Assembly (NCBI GenBank): GCA_030248135.1
Contig: JASANC010004743.1
Coordinates: 1-64,000 of the forward strand
DNA from: Theristus sp. LFF4_11
Taxonomy: Eukaryota; Nematoda; Chromadorea; Monhysterida; Xyalidae
Length of the DNA: 64,000 nucleotides
Direction of reading: 5' to 3'
The position numbers and the translations under genes were made by a program. Positions 37,747 through 48,485 of the stretch are shown piece by piece; the first letter of the stretch is position 1; every line of letters begins with the position of its first letter. The notes below the pieces were generated by a model, which worked only from the letters and a program-made list of their open reading frames with translations, was not told the origin of the DNA and did not search any database.

Positions 37747-38163
37747 GAGGAAACGCCCAATTTTTTTTGCAACGATTAGGATCTATTTAGTAATTTCTGT
37801 TTGCGGTGTGCGATTTGAGACGATAAAAACGCGGCAAATGTGTTCGGTTCAAAATGTGTAAATGCAGCTGAAATCATAGCTCGCTGATTGGCTGTATTGC
37901 GAGTCTGTGTGACCCGATCCAGCGCACCAGCCAGTCAATATACCGCAAATGCTTCGACTGCAGTAAACAAGTTTGTTTTTCAACGGAAAAATATAAACAG
38001 GTTTCTCTGTTTCATTCGCTTCTATTCATGACGACACATACAACTGTAGTGTAAAAACTGCACATTTTTTTACCAGTTCAGTATTAGAAATTTGACTGCC
38101 TTTTGAGGTCGTCTTTTTAATTCATAAAATCTTAGTGTACACCTGCTGCGGTGGTTCATTTTT
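37747..38163 (+). repeat. Direct repeat, right copy (partner 34425-34842)
   Basis: Near-identical to 34425-34842. The LINE's open frame ends abruptly at the first base of this copy. Confidence 0.9.
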
Positions 38164-38710
38164 ATTCATTTTCCATGGCAAAAATGATTTACATGTTCAT
38201 ATTTCAGTCGGTTCGTGGGTCATATAGTCATATTGTAAAGTGTGGTGGCAAGTTTAATGGCAAGAAATGTTTTTAATGCAGAGCATCAACAGTTCAAAAG
38301 TTTGGAAGCGAAGCTCCGAGTTTGAAGAACTACATTTTATTTGTATGTGATTAAGGTTGGCATACGTAGGAAATGAAACCGTTTTTTCCAAAGAAGGTTT
38401 TCTTTTTGGTTTTTTATTCAAATAACCGGTTTTTACCTTAAAAATTTTCGGAAATTTTAGTAGTTGAAAACTGTTGGACAATTGCATTTTGCAAAAATAA
38501 AAAACTGCGTCAAACTCAATTTTTTAAAAACTTCTCCCCACTTAGCAACACTAATTTCCACTGTATTTCTGATTAATTGGTTCCGAAGGCCGAGTTATAG
38601 AAACTTAGTGCTGGGAAAAATTGCGAAATAAAACGGTTTTAAAACGGAAATAAAACCGTTTTTTTTCCTGAAAATATAAAAACCGGTTTTTACCATCCCT
38701 GTGTGTCACC

Positions 38711-38879
38711 ACAGTCAAACTCTTAATTATAGGGAATCAGCTGATTGGTCGGTATAATCACGTGATGCATGCTTTCTGTACAAACCTAACTCCGCCCCAC
38801 AGCAACTTCTGCGCAGAAAGCATGCATCACGTGATAACCAACGACCACGCTGATTCCCCATAATTTCGAGTTCGGCTCT
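38711..38879. repeat. CAGTC-family palindromic MITE, copy 1
   Basis: Starts CAGTCAAACTCTTAATTATAG, contains two GCATGC...CACGTGAT arms in inverted order around ACTCCGCCCC, and ends CATAATTTCGAGTTCGGCT. Same architecture as the copies at 46879, 52578, 53915 and 54535, but the terminal bases are more decayed. Confidence 0.7.
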
Positions 38880-38955
38880 AAAGACAAGTTACCTATTTCA
38901 AACCCACTGACGCAAAAAAAGAAGCAATAAACTGAAGACATATGTATCAATCAAA

Positions 38956-41900
38956 TCATAGCGTGTTGGACTTGTTCGGCTTTTGTGGCGCGCAGTAGTT
39001 TTCACAGACTGAAAAGTAAACAAAACGCAGATTTAAAATTTTCAAACACTTCCTGCCAATATATAAATCATGCAGCTCTGTCCACCCACGACCCACCCAC
39101 AATAGAATCTCTTGTGGTCTTGTTGCTGTGGTTGCTCCTATCAAAAGAACACGATATGTTCTTGTTTTATACGGTTTCTCGCGATTTGTCCATAACGGAT
39201 ACCGCTGCTAAATGAGAAAACTGATCCTAAAGGCCCATTCATGCAAGCGCGCGCTGAAGCGCGCTGACGCGCGCTGACCAGCTTCATCATGAATGAAGAA
39301 ATGAAGCTGCGTCAGCCGCTGCGGCTTTTTAGGTTTTTTGCCCATTCACGAACGCGCGCGCTGAAGCGCGCTGAAGCGCGCTGACGCGCTTCATCATGAA
39401 TGATGAAGCGGCCTGAAGTGAAGCTGCGTCAGCCGCTGCGGCTTTTTAGGTTTTTTGTCCATTCACGAACGCGCGCGCTGAAGCGCGCTGAAGCGCGCTG
39501 ACCAGCTTCATCATGAATGAAGAAATGAAGCTGCGTCAGCCGCTGCGGCTTTTGATGTCCGGACCCCAAATGCCGCAGCGGCTTGTCTGAAAAATGAAAC
39601 GTATTTGCATAATTTCTGCGCTTTCAATTGTGATAGATGCAGACCAAAAAGGGAATGAATTTAATTGTGGTAAAATTAATTAATTGAGGAATACAGTAAG
39701 TTTTATTGTGCTGCGTTTGTGAAAGAAACCAACAGATAAAAACGATAAAAACAACTGGGCTAAGACGGGTTTCGAACTTTGGCCTCTGTGCTGACAGGCA
39801 CAACATGTTACCACTGCACTATAGTAGTTGACAGGTGGGAATCTCTCTAGGTGTTTGTTCATTAAATGTCGTTCAGTTTTATCGTTTTGTGCTGTTGTCT
39901 GTGTTGTCTCCGTACGTGCTGTTTAGTACACACTATATACCGCTTCGATTCGTTGTTTTCGCCGTTTCAGTGAATGTTTTGATCTTTTGATTTGTGCAAC
40001 ATTCACTAATCATGTGCTGCCGTTGAGGAAACTAGAATGTTCAGTCAAAATGCAGAAATCGTACAAAATTGTTCATAAAAACTGTATTTTGCGGTGTAGC
40101 TTTCAAAGTTTTTCTTCACTTCGAAAGTCCATTTCACAATTTTTCAATAAATATGCGCCTAAGATCAGAAAACTTTTGGTGTGAAACCATAAAAAACAGT
40201 ACAAAAAAGCATTCTGAATGAATTTGACCCTTTTTGCAGTTTGCAAGGCAGCCGGTGTAATGAAGCAAAGCTAGCAAAGCTTGTTCTTGCGGGCTGCACA
40301 CCGGTTTTAAGGGCTGCGCAAATCAGTACCCCACACCGTCGCACGGGTACAGTTCACATAAATTTCACATAAATTTCTTGCACTACTTTTATGCTTTGTT
40401 GAGTATTCGTATTCTCACTGTCACACTTATTTTGAGACTAATTACGCTATACAATACTGTTCAGAATCTGTCAGAAAAGTACTAAATGATTTAACAAAAA
40501 AGTCTTGCAACATTTGTGAAAGATTGTCACTGACAGCAACAATCAGCGATTTTGCACACACAAATTTGATGTCCGGACATCAAATGCCGCAGCGGCTGAC
40601 GCAGCTTCATTTCATCATTCATGATAGCGCACTTCAGCGCGCGTCAGCGCGCTTCAGCGCGCGCGTTCGTGAATGGGCAAAAAACCTAAAAAGCCGCAGC
40701 GGCTGACGCAGCTTCATTTCTTCATTCACGATGAAGCTGGTCAGCGCGCTTCAGCGCGCTTCAGCGCGCGCGTCCGTGAATGCGCATGTGCTCCAAAACT
40801 GAAGCGCGCTGACGCACGCTGAAGCGCGCTGTTTTTTTGCTTCGTGAATGTGTAGCAAAGTGAAGCGCGTCAGCGCGCTTCAGCGCGCTTCAACCTCCAT
40901 GAATGGCGCTTAACCGAATGCAACTAAAAATTCTCATTGCAGTTTTAACGTTCAATTGGCTTTTCCAGCTTTTTGTCATGCATTTTTTTTTAATTTTACA
41001 CTGAAACTCACACTTCTTGTCGTAGACATACGGTGTCATGTAATACTTCATGGCATCACAGTTTTCTTGCGCCTCTTTTACGTCAACGTTGCACTCGCAA
41101 TCTTCAATGCATTGCTGCCAATAGCATTCGTCCGGAACTCTGAAAGAAAAAAGTTTCTCATGTACAGGTAGGTGTCACACACGGTGTAAACCACCCTCGT
41201 GGCCTGAGTGGTAGCGTGCAAGACTCGTTTTCTGTGCGTTCGGGTGATCGAGCCCTTGCCAAGATGTGTATAGGCACTTAATGACAGGGAAAACTCGATA
41301 GACGCCCTACTCGACGGCGGTTCTGTACGCTTTTCTGGGTTAGCCCTGTTTAAAACGTCGTCGTCGCTAAAGTAATCGTTTGTTCGACTGTAAAAGACTA
41401 TACTGTTATCTGCTGTTATTGAACGAATATTTTACACAAAAAGGAATGCGAGCCAGAAACTTCCACAACGTCACGTCGTTGGTACCACATACCACTGAAA
41501 AAACATTTGGTAACACTTTAGGCAACCGGAAAGAGGTTGATACGGTTAAGCCAACACGTGATTATAAAACAACAGCCTCTTAAAAGCTTATTTATCAATT
41601 TTGCAAGCAAATTTTCAATTGGTGTCCCCTAAAATGTTGCCTGCTAACGTTTTCTCAGTGCCTTACATCATGTTGTTGCATTTCACGTAATCGCTTCTGT
41701 CGCTGCAAATGCTCATTCCGGGACACCTGAATGATTATTTATCTTATATGCAAGACTTTACGGTATTCAGTTCATAATGAATCTACAAAGGCCCGTTTAT
41801 ACCTGACGTATGCAGACGTACGTCAGGTATAAACGGTAATATGCAATAACACAAGACCTAAAGTGACGTGACGTGCCGTACATGCATACTTCTGTATGAA

Positions 41901-43021
41901 CGGCAGTATGCAATAACGCGGCACCTAAAGTGACGTGACGTGCCGTGCCATACGTCAGGTATAAACGGGCCTCAACGTCTCACCATTTTGATGGTACTGG
42001 AAAAAACTCCACTGGTTCTTCGTCATCTGGTGGCAGTTGCTTGTGGCATTCGGTCGGGAGTTTTTTCTTGATACAGTTGAATAGTGGCACACCCATCCAT
42101 TCGGCGACCCGTGGCGGCATGTTTGAGACGCGATGCTTCTGGAGAGAAATCGATTCGAAACCAGTATAGAACCAATCTGTAACCCACCCACATCACCACC
42201 GAAGCGACTATTGTAGAATTTCAAAAAAACTTGAAATCTCCAGCATGAATGAAATGAACCAGTCATTTCGTTTCCTTCTCGACTGCACGCTCACAAACCT
42301 TTTTGTGGCGTACTTCAATTTTCATTTTGTTGTTGTCTGTATATTTTGGCGTTGTTGTCGGAGGCGTACACATGAAAAAAAATCCAAAAATAAAAAACTC
42401 TGTGTGTGGTCATTGTTGGGTCAAAATGGTCACTATTTTTGCGTAAAACACTGCCGTCCAATATGGCTTATCAAATGAAATTAAAGTTTTGTTTGAAATT
42501 TCATTTACAACCGGAAAAGATGCGCATTTGCAACAGTGAAAAAATCCGGCTTCGCATTCTGTGGCGAACTGGTTGTTAAAATGTTTGATTTTTAGGCTCC
42601 AATAAGCGTATATACACCCGACTGTAGCCAATCAGCTGGTGAGACCTAACAAACTCAACCAACAAACTTGAAGTCTTGTTCGCATTTCGCAACCTTTGCG
42701 CTTTCATCCTCATAGCACTGGTCTTTCTCAGTCATCGCAGCGCGACATTTCTCGGAGCGTTTGCAGTGTGCAACGGAGAATGCCTGTCATAACTGGAAAA
42801 TTAGCACGCTGAACGCTGATTGGTTACGATAAAAAAGCTGTTTGACTCTGCAGTTTTTTGCGTTCATCTTTTCGTCGCAGATGGTTACAAAAAAATGTTA
42901 CCTTTCACGATAAAATTAAGCGCTGCAGAGGCGCATAAAACAGCCAATCAGCGTACAGGCACTGGAAAAATTCTCAACTTACTGCGATTACCAACGCTGA
43001 AAATAGCAACCAAGTTTTCAT
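38956..43021 (-). CDS. Secreted cysteine-rich protein, tandem family copy C (diverged)
   Basis: Six exons: 43021-42983, 42783-42664, 42138-41984, 41726-41667, 41139-41012 and 39008-38956, about 184 residues. The leader is MKTWLLFSALVIAAFSVA. Exons 4 and 5 again measure 60 and 128 bases, exactly as in A and B. Conserved landmarks: four cysteines in exon 2 (HCK, EKC, QCYED, AKCEQ), FNCIKKKLPTECHKQ in exon 3, CPGMSICSDRSDYVKC in exon 4, DECYWQQCIEDCECNVD and YYMTPYVYDKK in exon 5, and CENYCAPQKPNKSNTL at the end. Exon 3 lacks the basic stretch and the first cysteine, leaving 16. The exon 2/3 junction (phase 0) differs from A and B. Intron 5 is almost entirely a 1.68-kb mobile element. Function unknown. 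Confidence 0.72.
39231..40910. mobile_element. PIF/Harbinger-like element with GCGC-rich arms
   Basis: Ends AGGCCCATTCATG and CATGAATGGCGCT form imperfect inverted repeats flanked by TAA on both sides, the 3-bp duplication usual for PIF/Harbinger. Each arm (39250-39560 and 40565-40900, inverted) contains tandem AGCGCGCTGA words and repeats of GAAGCTGCGTCAGCCGCTGC. The interior has no transposase frame; it includes a tRNA-like segment near 39755-39840. It occupies nearly all of intron 5 of secreted-protein copy C. Confidence 0.7.
39755..39840 (-). repeat. tRNA-like sequence (pseudo-tRNA or SINE head)
   Basis: On the minus strand a box A-like TAGTGCAGTGGTAAC and a box B-like AAGTTCGAAACCC lie at tRNA spacing with an anticodon-like hairpin TGTGC...GCACA between. 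The acceptor stem does not pair, so this is not a functional tRNA gene. Confidence 0.4.
41194..41370 (+). mobile_element. tRNA-derived SINE, copy 4
   Basis: Head CCTCGTGGCCTGAGTGGTAG with a decayed box B (GGGTGATCGAGCCC), then the family body AGGCACTTAATGACAGGG and GGTTAGCCCTG. Forward orientation. Lies in intron 4 of secreted-protein copy C. Confidence 0.75.
41789..41972. mobile_element. 184-bp MITE, PIF/Harbinger-like, CAA target duplication
   Basis: Terminal inverted repeats AGGCCCGTTTATACCTGACG and its complement, flanked by CAA on each side. An internal direct repeat (CACCTAAAGTGACGTGACGTGCCGT-like, twice) follows. The right end lies 12 bases from the exon 3 donor of secreted-protein copy C. 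Confidence 0.85.
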
Positions 43022-43904
43022 GTTGTTTTGTTTTCACATGAGACAACTAGCAAATGGCGATCAGAAGACGATTACAGTTACAAGAAAAAAGGGCGTGTCT
43101 GGGCCAGGGCGGATGCTTTTTTTGCTGTTTACTAGCAGTTCACACTTGTTTACTGCAATGATGCCAGCATTTTTTTCATCCAAAAACGGGGAAAAACTTT
43201 TTTACAACGAAATGTAGTTTTTAGTGAAGAAATGCGTGAAATTTCCTGAATTTTTAAGCAAAAACATGCAAGGTCTCATTATGCACTGGCGATTGGCATA
43301 ATTTGGATTCCTTTGCTGTCGAATCCACCTTGCCCGGAAGCAGCTACGAACTATTATCTTTCTTATTGGTAGTTTGATTCGTCACATTGCTTTGATTTTT
43401 TTATAATGTCAACAGTCTTCAAAACGTACTTTTATCAAAGCACACACGGGTCGGCTCACAAACATGAGTTGCCCACGGTAACTGATGACTTTATCGAAAC
43501 TAAAATACCGTAAAAAATGACCAGAGAAACGCTTTCACACAACACACAACTATTAAACTTTTGCATCGATATCATGGCGAAAATGGAAAACATGAATTCT
43601 GAATTCAACAATGCCGTTTGGCTGCATCGTGCGTGTTGGACCAATCAGCACGTTCAATTTTTTTTATTTCGTTGGTTGCACATGCAATGCACATACAATA
43701 CACATACATACATACATACAATTGTTCGAAACAGGGACAATATTAAAAAATGTAAAATACAGTCGAAAACTTTTCAAGAAATCTCTTTGGACCGGCCAAA
43801 ACAGTGAAAGAAGTGAATATCGCAGAAAAGAAAACAATGCCAAGCACACAAACAAACTCGCGCTACTACTTCACAGTATTCTCCGAATTGGTATTATAGT
43901 CCCG
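43022..43904. other. Upstream region of secreted-protein copy C
   Basis: No gene seen. Presumed promoter of copy C at the left end. A short CATA microsatellite lies near 43690-43725. Confidence 0.4.
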
Positions 43905-44062
43905 AGACTCAATGCGCGCTTAGATAGGTAAGCAGTTTCATGTATGACGCGGGAATTCAAAATTGGCAAAATGATCAGAGTCGCCTGAATAGGGCAGAGT
44001 CACTTCAGTCAATATTGAAACTTGTTTCCTTTCTACGTCTGCACACGCATTGAGTCGCAGAA
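43905..44062. repeat. Dispersed MITE with GACTCAATGCG ends
   Basis: Left end GAGACTCAATGCGCGC, right end GCACACGCATTGAGTCGCAG: inverted repeats about 155 bp apart, with GACGCGGGAATTCAAAATTG inside. It is the reference copy for the interrupted one around the Helitron at 20421-21808. Confidence 0.6.
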
Positions 44063-44204
44063 CCTTAACAATTGATAATAGTCGTGTAAATAAATTGCCA
44101 CCGAGGAAAAAATTGATATGCCTCGCTCGTCAACAGCGACACCGCAGCAACAAACAACGTGTACTCGTGAAAAAAAGGTGAACACCAAAAACCATTCTCC
44201 GGTG

Positions 44205-47200
44205 TCACAACGGTTGCGCCTTGTTGTCGACGACAACTTCCAACAGCGGCGTCGACGCAGAATCACGCTGAGCTGGTGGCTCGGTGGAAGTAAAGTTGCG
44301 ATCCGCAAAACCGGCACTCCTCGAGTTCGAGTGCCTCGAGTTAATCGTGAACGTGGCAGTCTGCCAGGTGAGACCGTCGCCATCGGGCGCGTGAGCGGAC
44401 GGCCACAAAATGTGCCGCCATAATGTTCGACCAGTGCCGCAATGGACGCCGAGAAAGCGACGCCAATTCTCGCGCCAACCAAAGTCGTACGGATTACGGT
44501 AGACCTGAACAAGAGGAGGGAGTACGGTAGACCCGAGCAAGAGGAGGGATTACGGTAGACTTGAACAAGAGGAGGGAGTACGGTAGATTTAAACAAGAGG
44601 GAGTACGGTAGATACCAGCAAGAGGATGGATTACGGTAGACTTGAACAAAAGGAGGGATTACGGTAGACTGAACAAGAGCAGGGATTACGGTAGATTTGA
44701 ACAATAGGAGGGATTACGGTAGATTTGAACAAGAGAAGGGATTACGGTAGACTTGAATGCGGAGAAATGATGAACGTTTGTTAGTTACAAAAACAAAGGC
44801 CTGTGTGAAAAAGCGAATTGGCTGGTTAAAAAAGAATTATGGTATGCTTGTTGAAACCTGTCACTGTTTTCGCAGAATACAGAGCAGGCGAAACGTTGAA
44901 TTACTTAGAAGAACTAATGCCAGGGTTTGGTTGAAATCAGACACCTGAATTGATGGTTATGTCTTCTTGCAACTCCGATCCCAAAAAACCGTCAGATTTC
45001 TGAATCACTGTATCCTGACTAGAGTATCAATAAGGACAATTGGAGCAAGACCGTATTGAGACAAAAACACGATAATCAGCCGAGCCCCGTGGATCCGGAG
45101 TTTTGAACTAGCCGTAACCCTCAGCACCCCTCCTCCACCTTATTCTGTCGTTTCCATTGGTCGCGCGTTTCAGCGTTGATGTGCTGCTCGATGCTCGTCT
45201 CGCCCTTCGAGATCAGGCGCATATGCCACAGCAACAGACCTCCTAGTCCGATGACCATACCGACCGAGACTAGGAACACCAGCAGAATGCAGTTCTGCGC
45301 GTAAACAATGATTGTTGTCGGTAACAAAATAAACCAGCACAACATCGTGGGGCAAAAATTGGGCCAGCGAAAAACTGGGTAAAACGGTTCTTTTGGGTAA
45401 AAACGGTTATTTACCCGGATTTGGCAAAAAAAACCGTTTCCACCAGCCCCTACCTGCGCCGAGAGTTTCGCCAGCGTTCTCGTTTCGTTGTTGTCCGAAT
45501 GTGTTTCGTTCGAGTTTCCAGTCGGGCTCGCATCATTCACAGAGTCGACCGCAATCTCCTGCCACTGTGCCGGATCGTCGCACAGCAGACGCGCGTAGAA
45601 CAGACGCGACCACAGACGGGCACACCATTCCGGGTCGTCCGGCTTGACCGCGAGAGACGGTTTTTTTCTTTCAGAAGTCTTTTCTTCTTTACAATCTGAC
45701 TGTTTCTATATTGCGGTAGTTTGTTCGAATAAACCGTGGGGTAGGACGGGCAAAAAGCTAGAAACTCGTCCTATTTTTTCCTTTTTCGGAAACAAAACGG
45801 ATTCGATTTTTTCATCTCCAAGTACACCGTTCATACAAGTCTAAAAATAGTCAGAGGCAAGGAAAAGTTCTGATTTTTTACAGGTAAAAACAGTTTTATT
45901 ATTCAGTTGGCTTTTATAAACCGGAACGTTACAAAAAAACGGTTTTGCACTGGTTGGTCAGCCGAGTGCGCTTGCCAGACGTTGTGTGCTTTGAAATGTT
46001 GTGGAGATTTGAACTAAAAAAAACACCGTTTAATAGTGAGAGCTGAGGATGTCAATAAAACCACTTTTCACTGACATCCTCAATCTCAGCCAAAACAGAA
46101 AACAAAACAAAAACCCCGAAACAGAAAATTCAACTGACGTCGCCATGCCAATAATGCTCAACGAATGTGGACCACATCCCGACGGTGATCAGTAAACAGC
46201 CAGCCCACATGTACAGGATGGTGAGAAAGAAGTAACGATGATTGTAATGGCCGACGCATTGGTTCAGCCATGCTGCAACGTGAAACACACACAAAAACGG
46301 CGCTATTTGAAGATTTCCTTATTTTTTGTTTTTATTCAATTTGAAGCACGCCCACCTCTCCTTTTTTTATTTCCTTAAGCTTGGTATCTCCTAATTGTGT
46401 CTTTCTTGGACAAACAATCTGTTTTGCCAGAATCTGCACGGAGTTGGACGACTTCGTGCGGGAAGTTCGCCTGGCCTGGCCTGGCCTGTTGGCCTGGCCG
46501 AAATGCAGAGAACCACCATACAAATTGGTTGATTTGTAATGAAAAGGAGTCGCGCTAATTGGTCGAACTTCAATTCACAAAAAAACTGCAAAATGTTTTT
46601 TTTTCAAACCGACTACTGATCGAGCCAATTGTTCGCAATAAAAATAAATAAACAACAAAACCAATTTAATCCACACCTTCAAAAAAATGAAAGAAACACT
46701 CACGACAGTGATGGTCCATCTTGAGGACACACCTCGCACAGACACTGCAATGGTGCGTCCGCGGCGGCTTCGGCGCAATACAGTGCTTGCACATGCCAAC
46801 CACTTGGTCGATTTTGCGCTGCTAAAAAAACGGGAATGAATCAATCGTTTGTGTGTGTGTGTGGTTCTTTTACCCATACAGTCAAGTCAAACTCTAAAAT
46901 ATAGGGACAAAGCTGATTGGTTGGTGATCGTGATGCATGCATTCTGTGCAAACCAAACTCCGCCTCTCTGTAGCAATGCCTGCACGGAAAGCATGCATGC
47001 ACGTGATCACCAACCAATCAAAGCTGATTTCCTGATCCTATATTTTAAAGTTCGACTGTAGATTTGATTTTCTGTTGTCGCTCGGCTGATTTGAAGACTG
47101 TGCCGTTTTTCATTGCACGAACACGTGTTGCTCAGTGTGATGCTACACACACACACGAAACAAACACACTGGCAGTCGCTCATGCGTTGCCGGTGTGCCA

Positions 47201-48413
47201 CGCGCGCTGGTGGGTGCCTGTGTGTTTGGGTGACTTGGCCCTTTCGTTGCGTGTTGCTCCACTCGCCAACCGCAAAACGACAACAACAACAACAACAGAA
47301 AAGCGATCCCCAGAAACAGAACACCCACGCAAATCCGGTTCGCTTACCGTTGGCACGAAACCTGGTCCCGTCTTGTAGGCCATTGAATAGTTGAACATGG
47401 TGTTCAAGAGCAGCCAATGGCCGAGTGCAAGGTAGACACAGATTTCGAAGTAGGATTTGAACTGAATTTCGTAGGGAATGACAACCAGGAACACAAGCGT
47501 CACCACCAGACCGATCATGCTGATCAGGAAACCGACGAACATCTGCAGGAAGAAGGATTTTCTTTTATTATTCTATTTTTTTCATTATTTGAAGCGTGCC
47601 CATTTGTCGATTTCGGACACCTGATGACAGAAAGTCATCCTTGTGGCCTGGTGGTAGCGAGGGTTTTTCTGTGCGCTCGGGAACTCGGGCCCCGTCGAGT
47701 GGTGTATGAGCACTTGATGACAGAGAAAACTCGATGGGCGCCTTTTCTGGGCGAGCCCTGGCGCTAAAACAACGCCGAAAATCCCCATCAGCAACAAAAT
47801 CAGGTGGGCTTAACGAGTGTTGGACGGTTTATCACCTCAACCCGAGTGGTCCAATGCTCTCGCCACGTGACGGGAGGGGACAATTGGTGTCTAAAGTCTT
47901 AGACCAGCGCTAAAAAACCGTGCACTTTCTTTGCCTCACATTGCCATATTTCAATCTGACGATGCAGAGTCACAAACAAACCACACAAATCTTACCCTCA
48001 CACTGCCACGCGCGCAGCGCAACATCGCGCTACGTGCCAGTGTGTTTGTTTGGTGATGTGCAATATTAAAAATGAAACGCAAAAGTGTGTGTGAACGAAA
48101 AAGTGTGCGGCCTTGAGATCTGAAAGTTAGCCACTGCACACATCGGCAACCAACGAGACACCGTGTAAAAACCATCCGATTCATGATTCCATGGATTACA
48201 CAAACGCACCGGACCAAATTTTCGGACATAATTTTCAACGATCCAAAACACTGGCGCCATGACGGTGTCCAGGCAATAGTTTCGGCCGAAATGATCGTTG
48301 TAGAACAGCGAATAGGCGACAATTCCAAGACGCCGCCGCAGCCGCTGACAGCCGCAGCACCGCGCTGTCCCGTCCAGAATCTGCCGCAGTGGCAGCAGTC
48401 GAAAACGGCTCAT
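44205..48413 (-). CDS. ZDHHC16-like protein S-acyltransferase
   Basis: DHHC enzymes attach palmitate to cysteines of substrate proteins at internal membranes. Seven exons: 48413-48210, 47542-47348, 46821-46704, 46272-46139, about 45642-45454, 45294-45139 and 44504-44205 (stop 44205-44207), about 431 residues with matching phases. Exon 2 carries two membrane segments. Exon 3 gives the zinc-binding, catalytic domain: [20 protein letters not shown], then VLKMDHHC, continued by [16 protein letters not shown] in exon 4. Exon 6 has the ZDHHC16-type [14 protein letters not shown], and exon 7 begins [10 protein letters not shown] with LGVHCGTGR. Exon 5 encodes a loop with an Asn/Thr-rich insert ([15 protein letters not shown]); its acceptor is weak. 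The gene's last splice acceptor borders a minisatellite. Its C-terminal tail of about 50 residues looks unrelated to vertebrate ZDHHC16. Confidence 0.9.
44490..44760. repeat. 28-bp minisatellite derived from the last splice acceptor of the acyltransferase gene
   Basis: About ten units of 25-28 bp; on the minus strand each reads roughly CTCTTGTTCAAGTCTACCG then TAATCCCTC. The unit nearest the gene is the real exon 7 boundary (CTTGTTCAG|GTCTACCGTAATCC, residues VYRNP). Unit homology covers both the pyrimidine tract and the first five codons. One interior unit (near 44660-44685) contains CTTGTTCAG|TCTACC, a competent-looking decoy acceptor. Confidence 0.85.
46879..47058. repeat. CAGTC-family palindromic MITE, copy 2
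   Basis: Starts CAGTCAAGTCAAACTC and ends AAAGTTCGACTG, flanked by TA on both sides, 180 bp. The arms carry GCTGATTGGTTGGTGATC and CACGTGATCACCAACCAATC, so the element folds into one long hairpin. Lies in intron 2 of the acyltransferase gene. Confidence 0.85.
47637..47800 (+). mobile_element. tRNA-derived SINE, copy 5
   Basis: Head TTGTGGCCTGGTGGTAGCG with a damaged box B (GGGAACTCGGGCCC), then AGCACTTGATGACAGAG and the shared end GCTAAAACAACGCC with an AAC-type tail. Lies in intron 1 of the acyltransferase gene. Confidence 0.7.
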
Positions 48414-48485
48414 GATTTTGATTGGAATTTATTCGTTTTTTAAAGTGAGATTCTCTCTTGTCTTTTTTTGGCAGTGGCTATTGAG

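Noticed and set aside
44033..44704. A 223-codon minus-strand frame with repeated Thr-Val-Ile-Pro words
   Set aside because: Its repeated part is the minisatellite, and its other part reads the last exon of the acyltransferase gene in a different frame.
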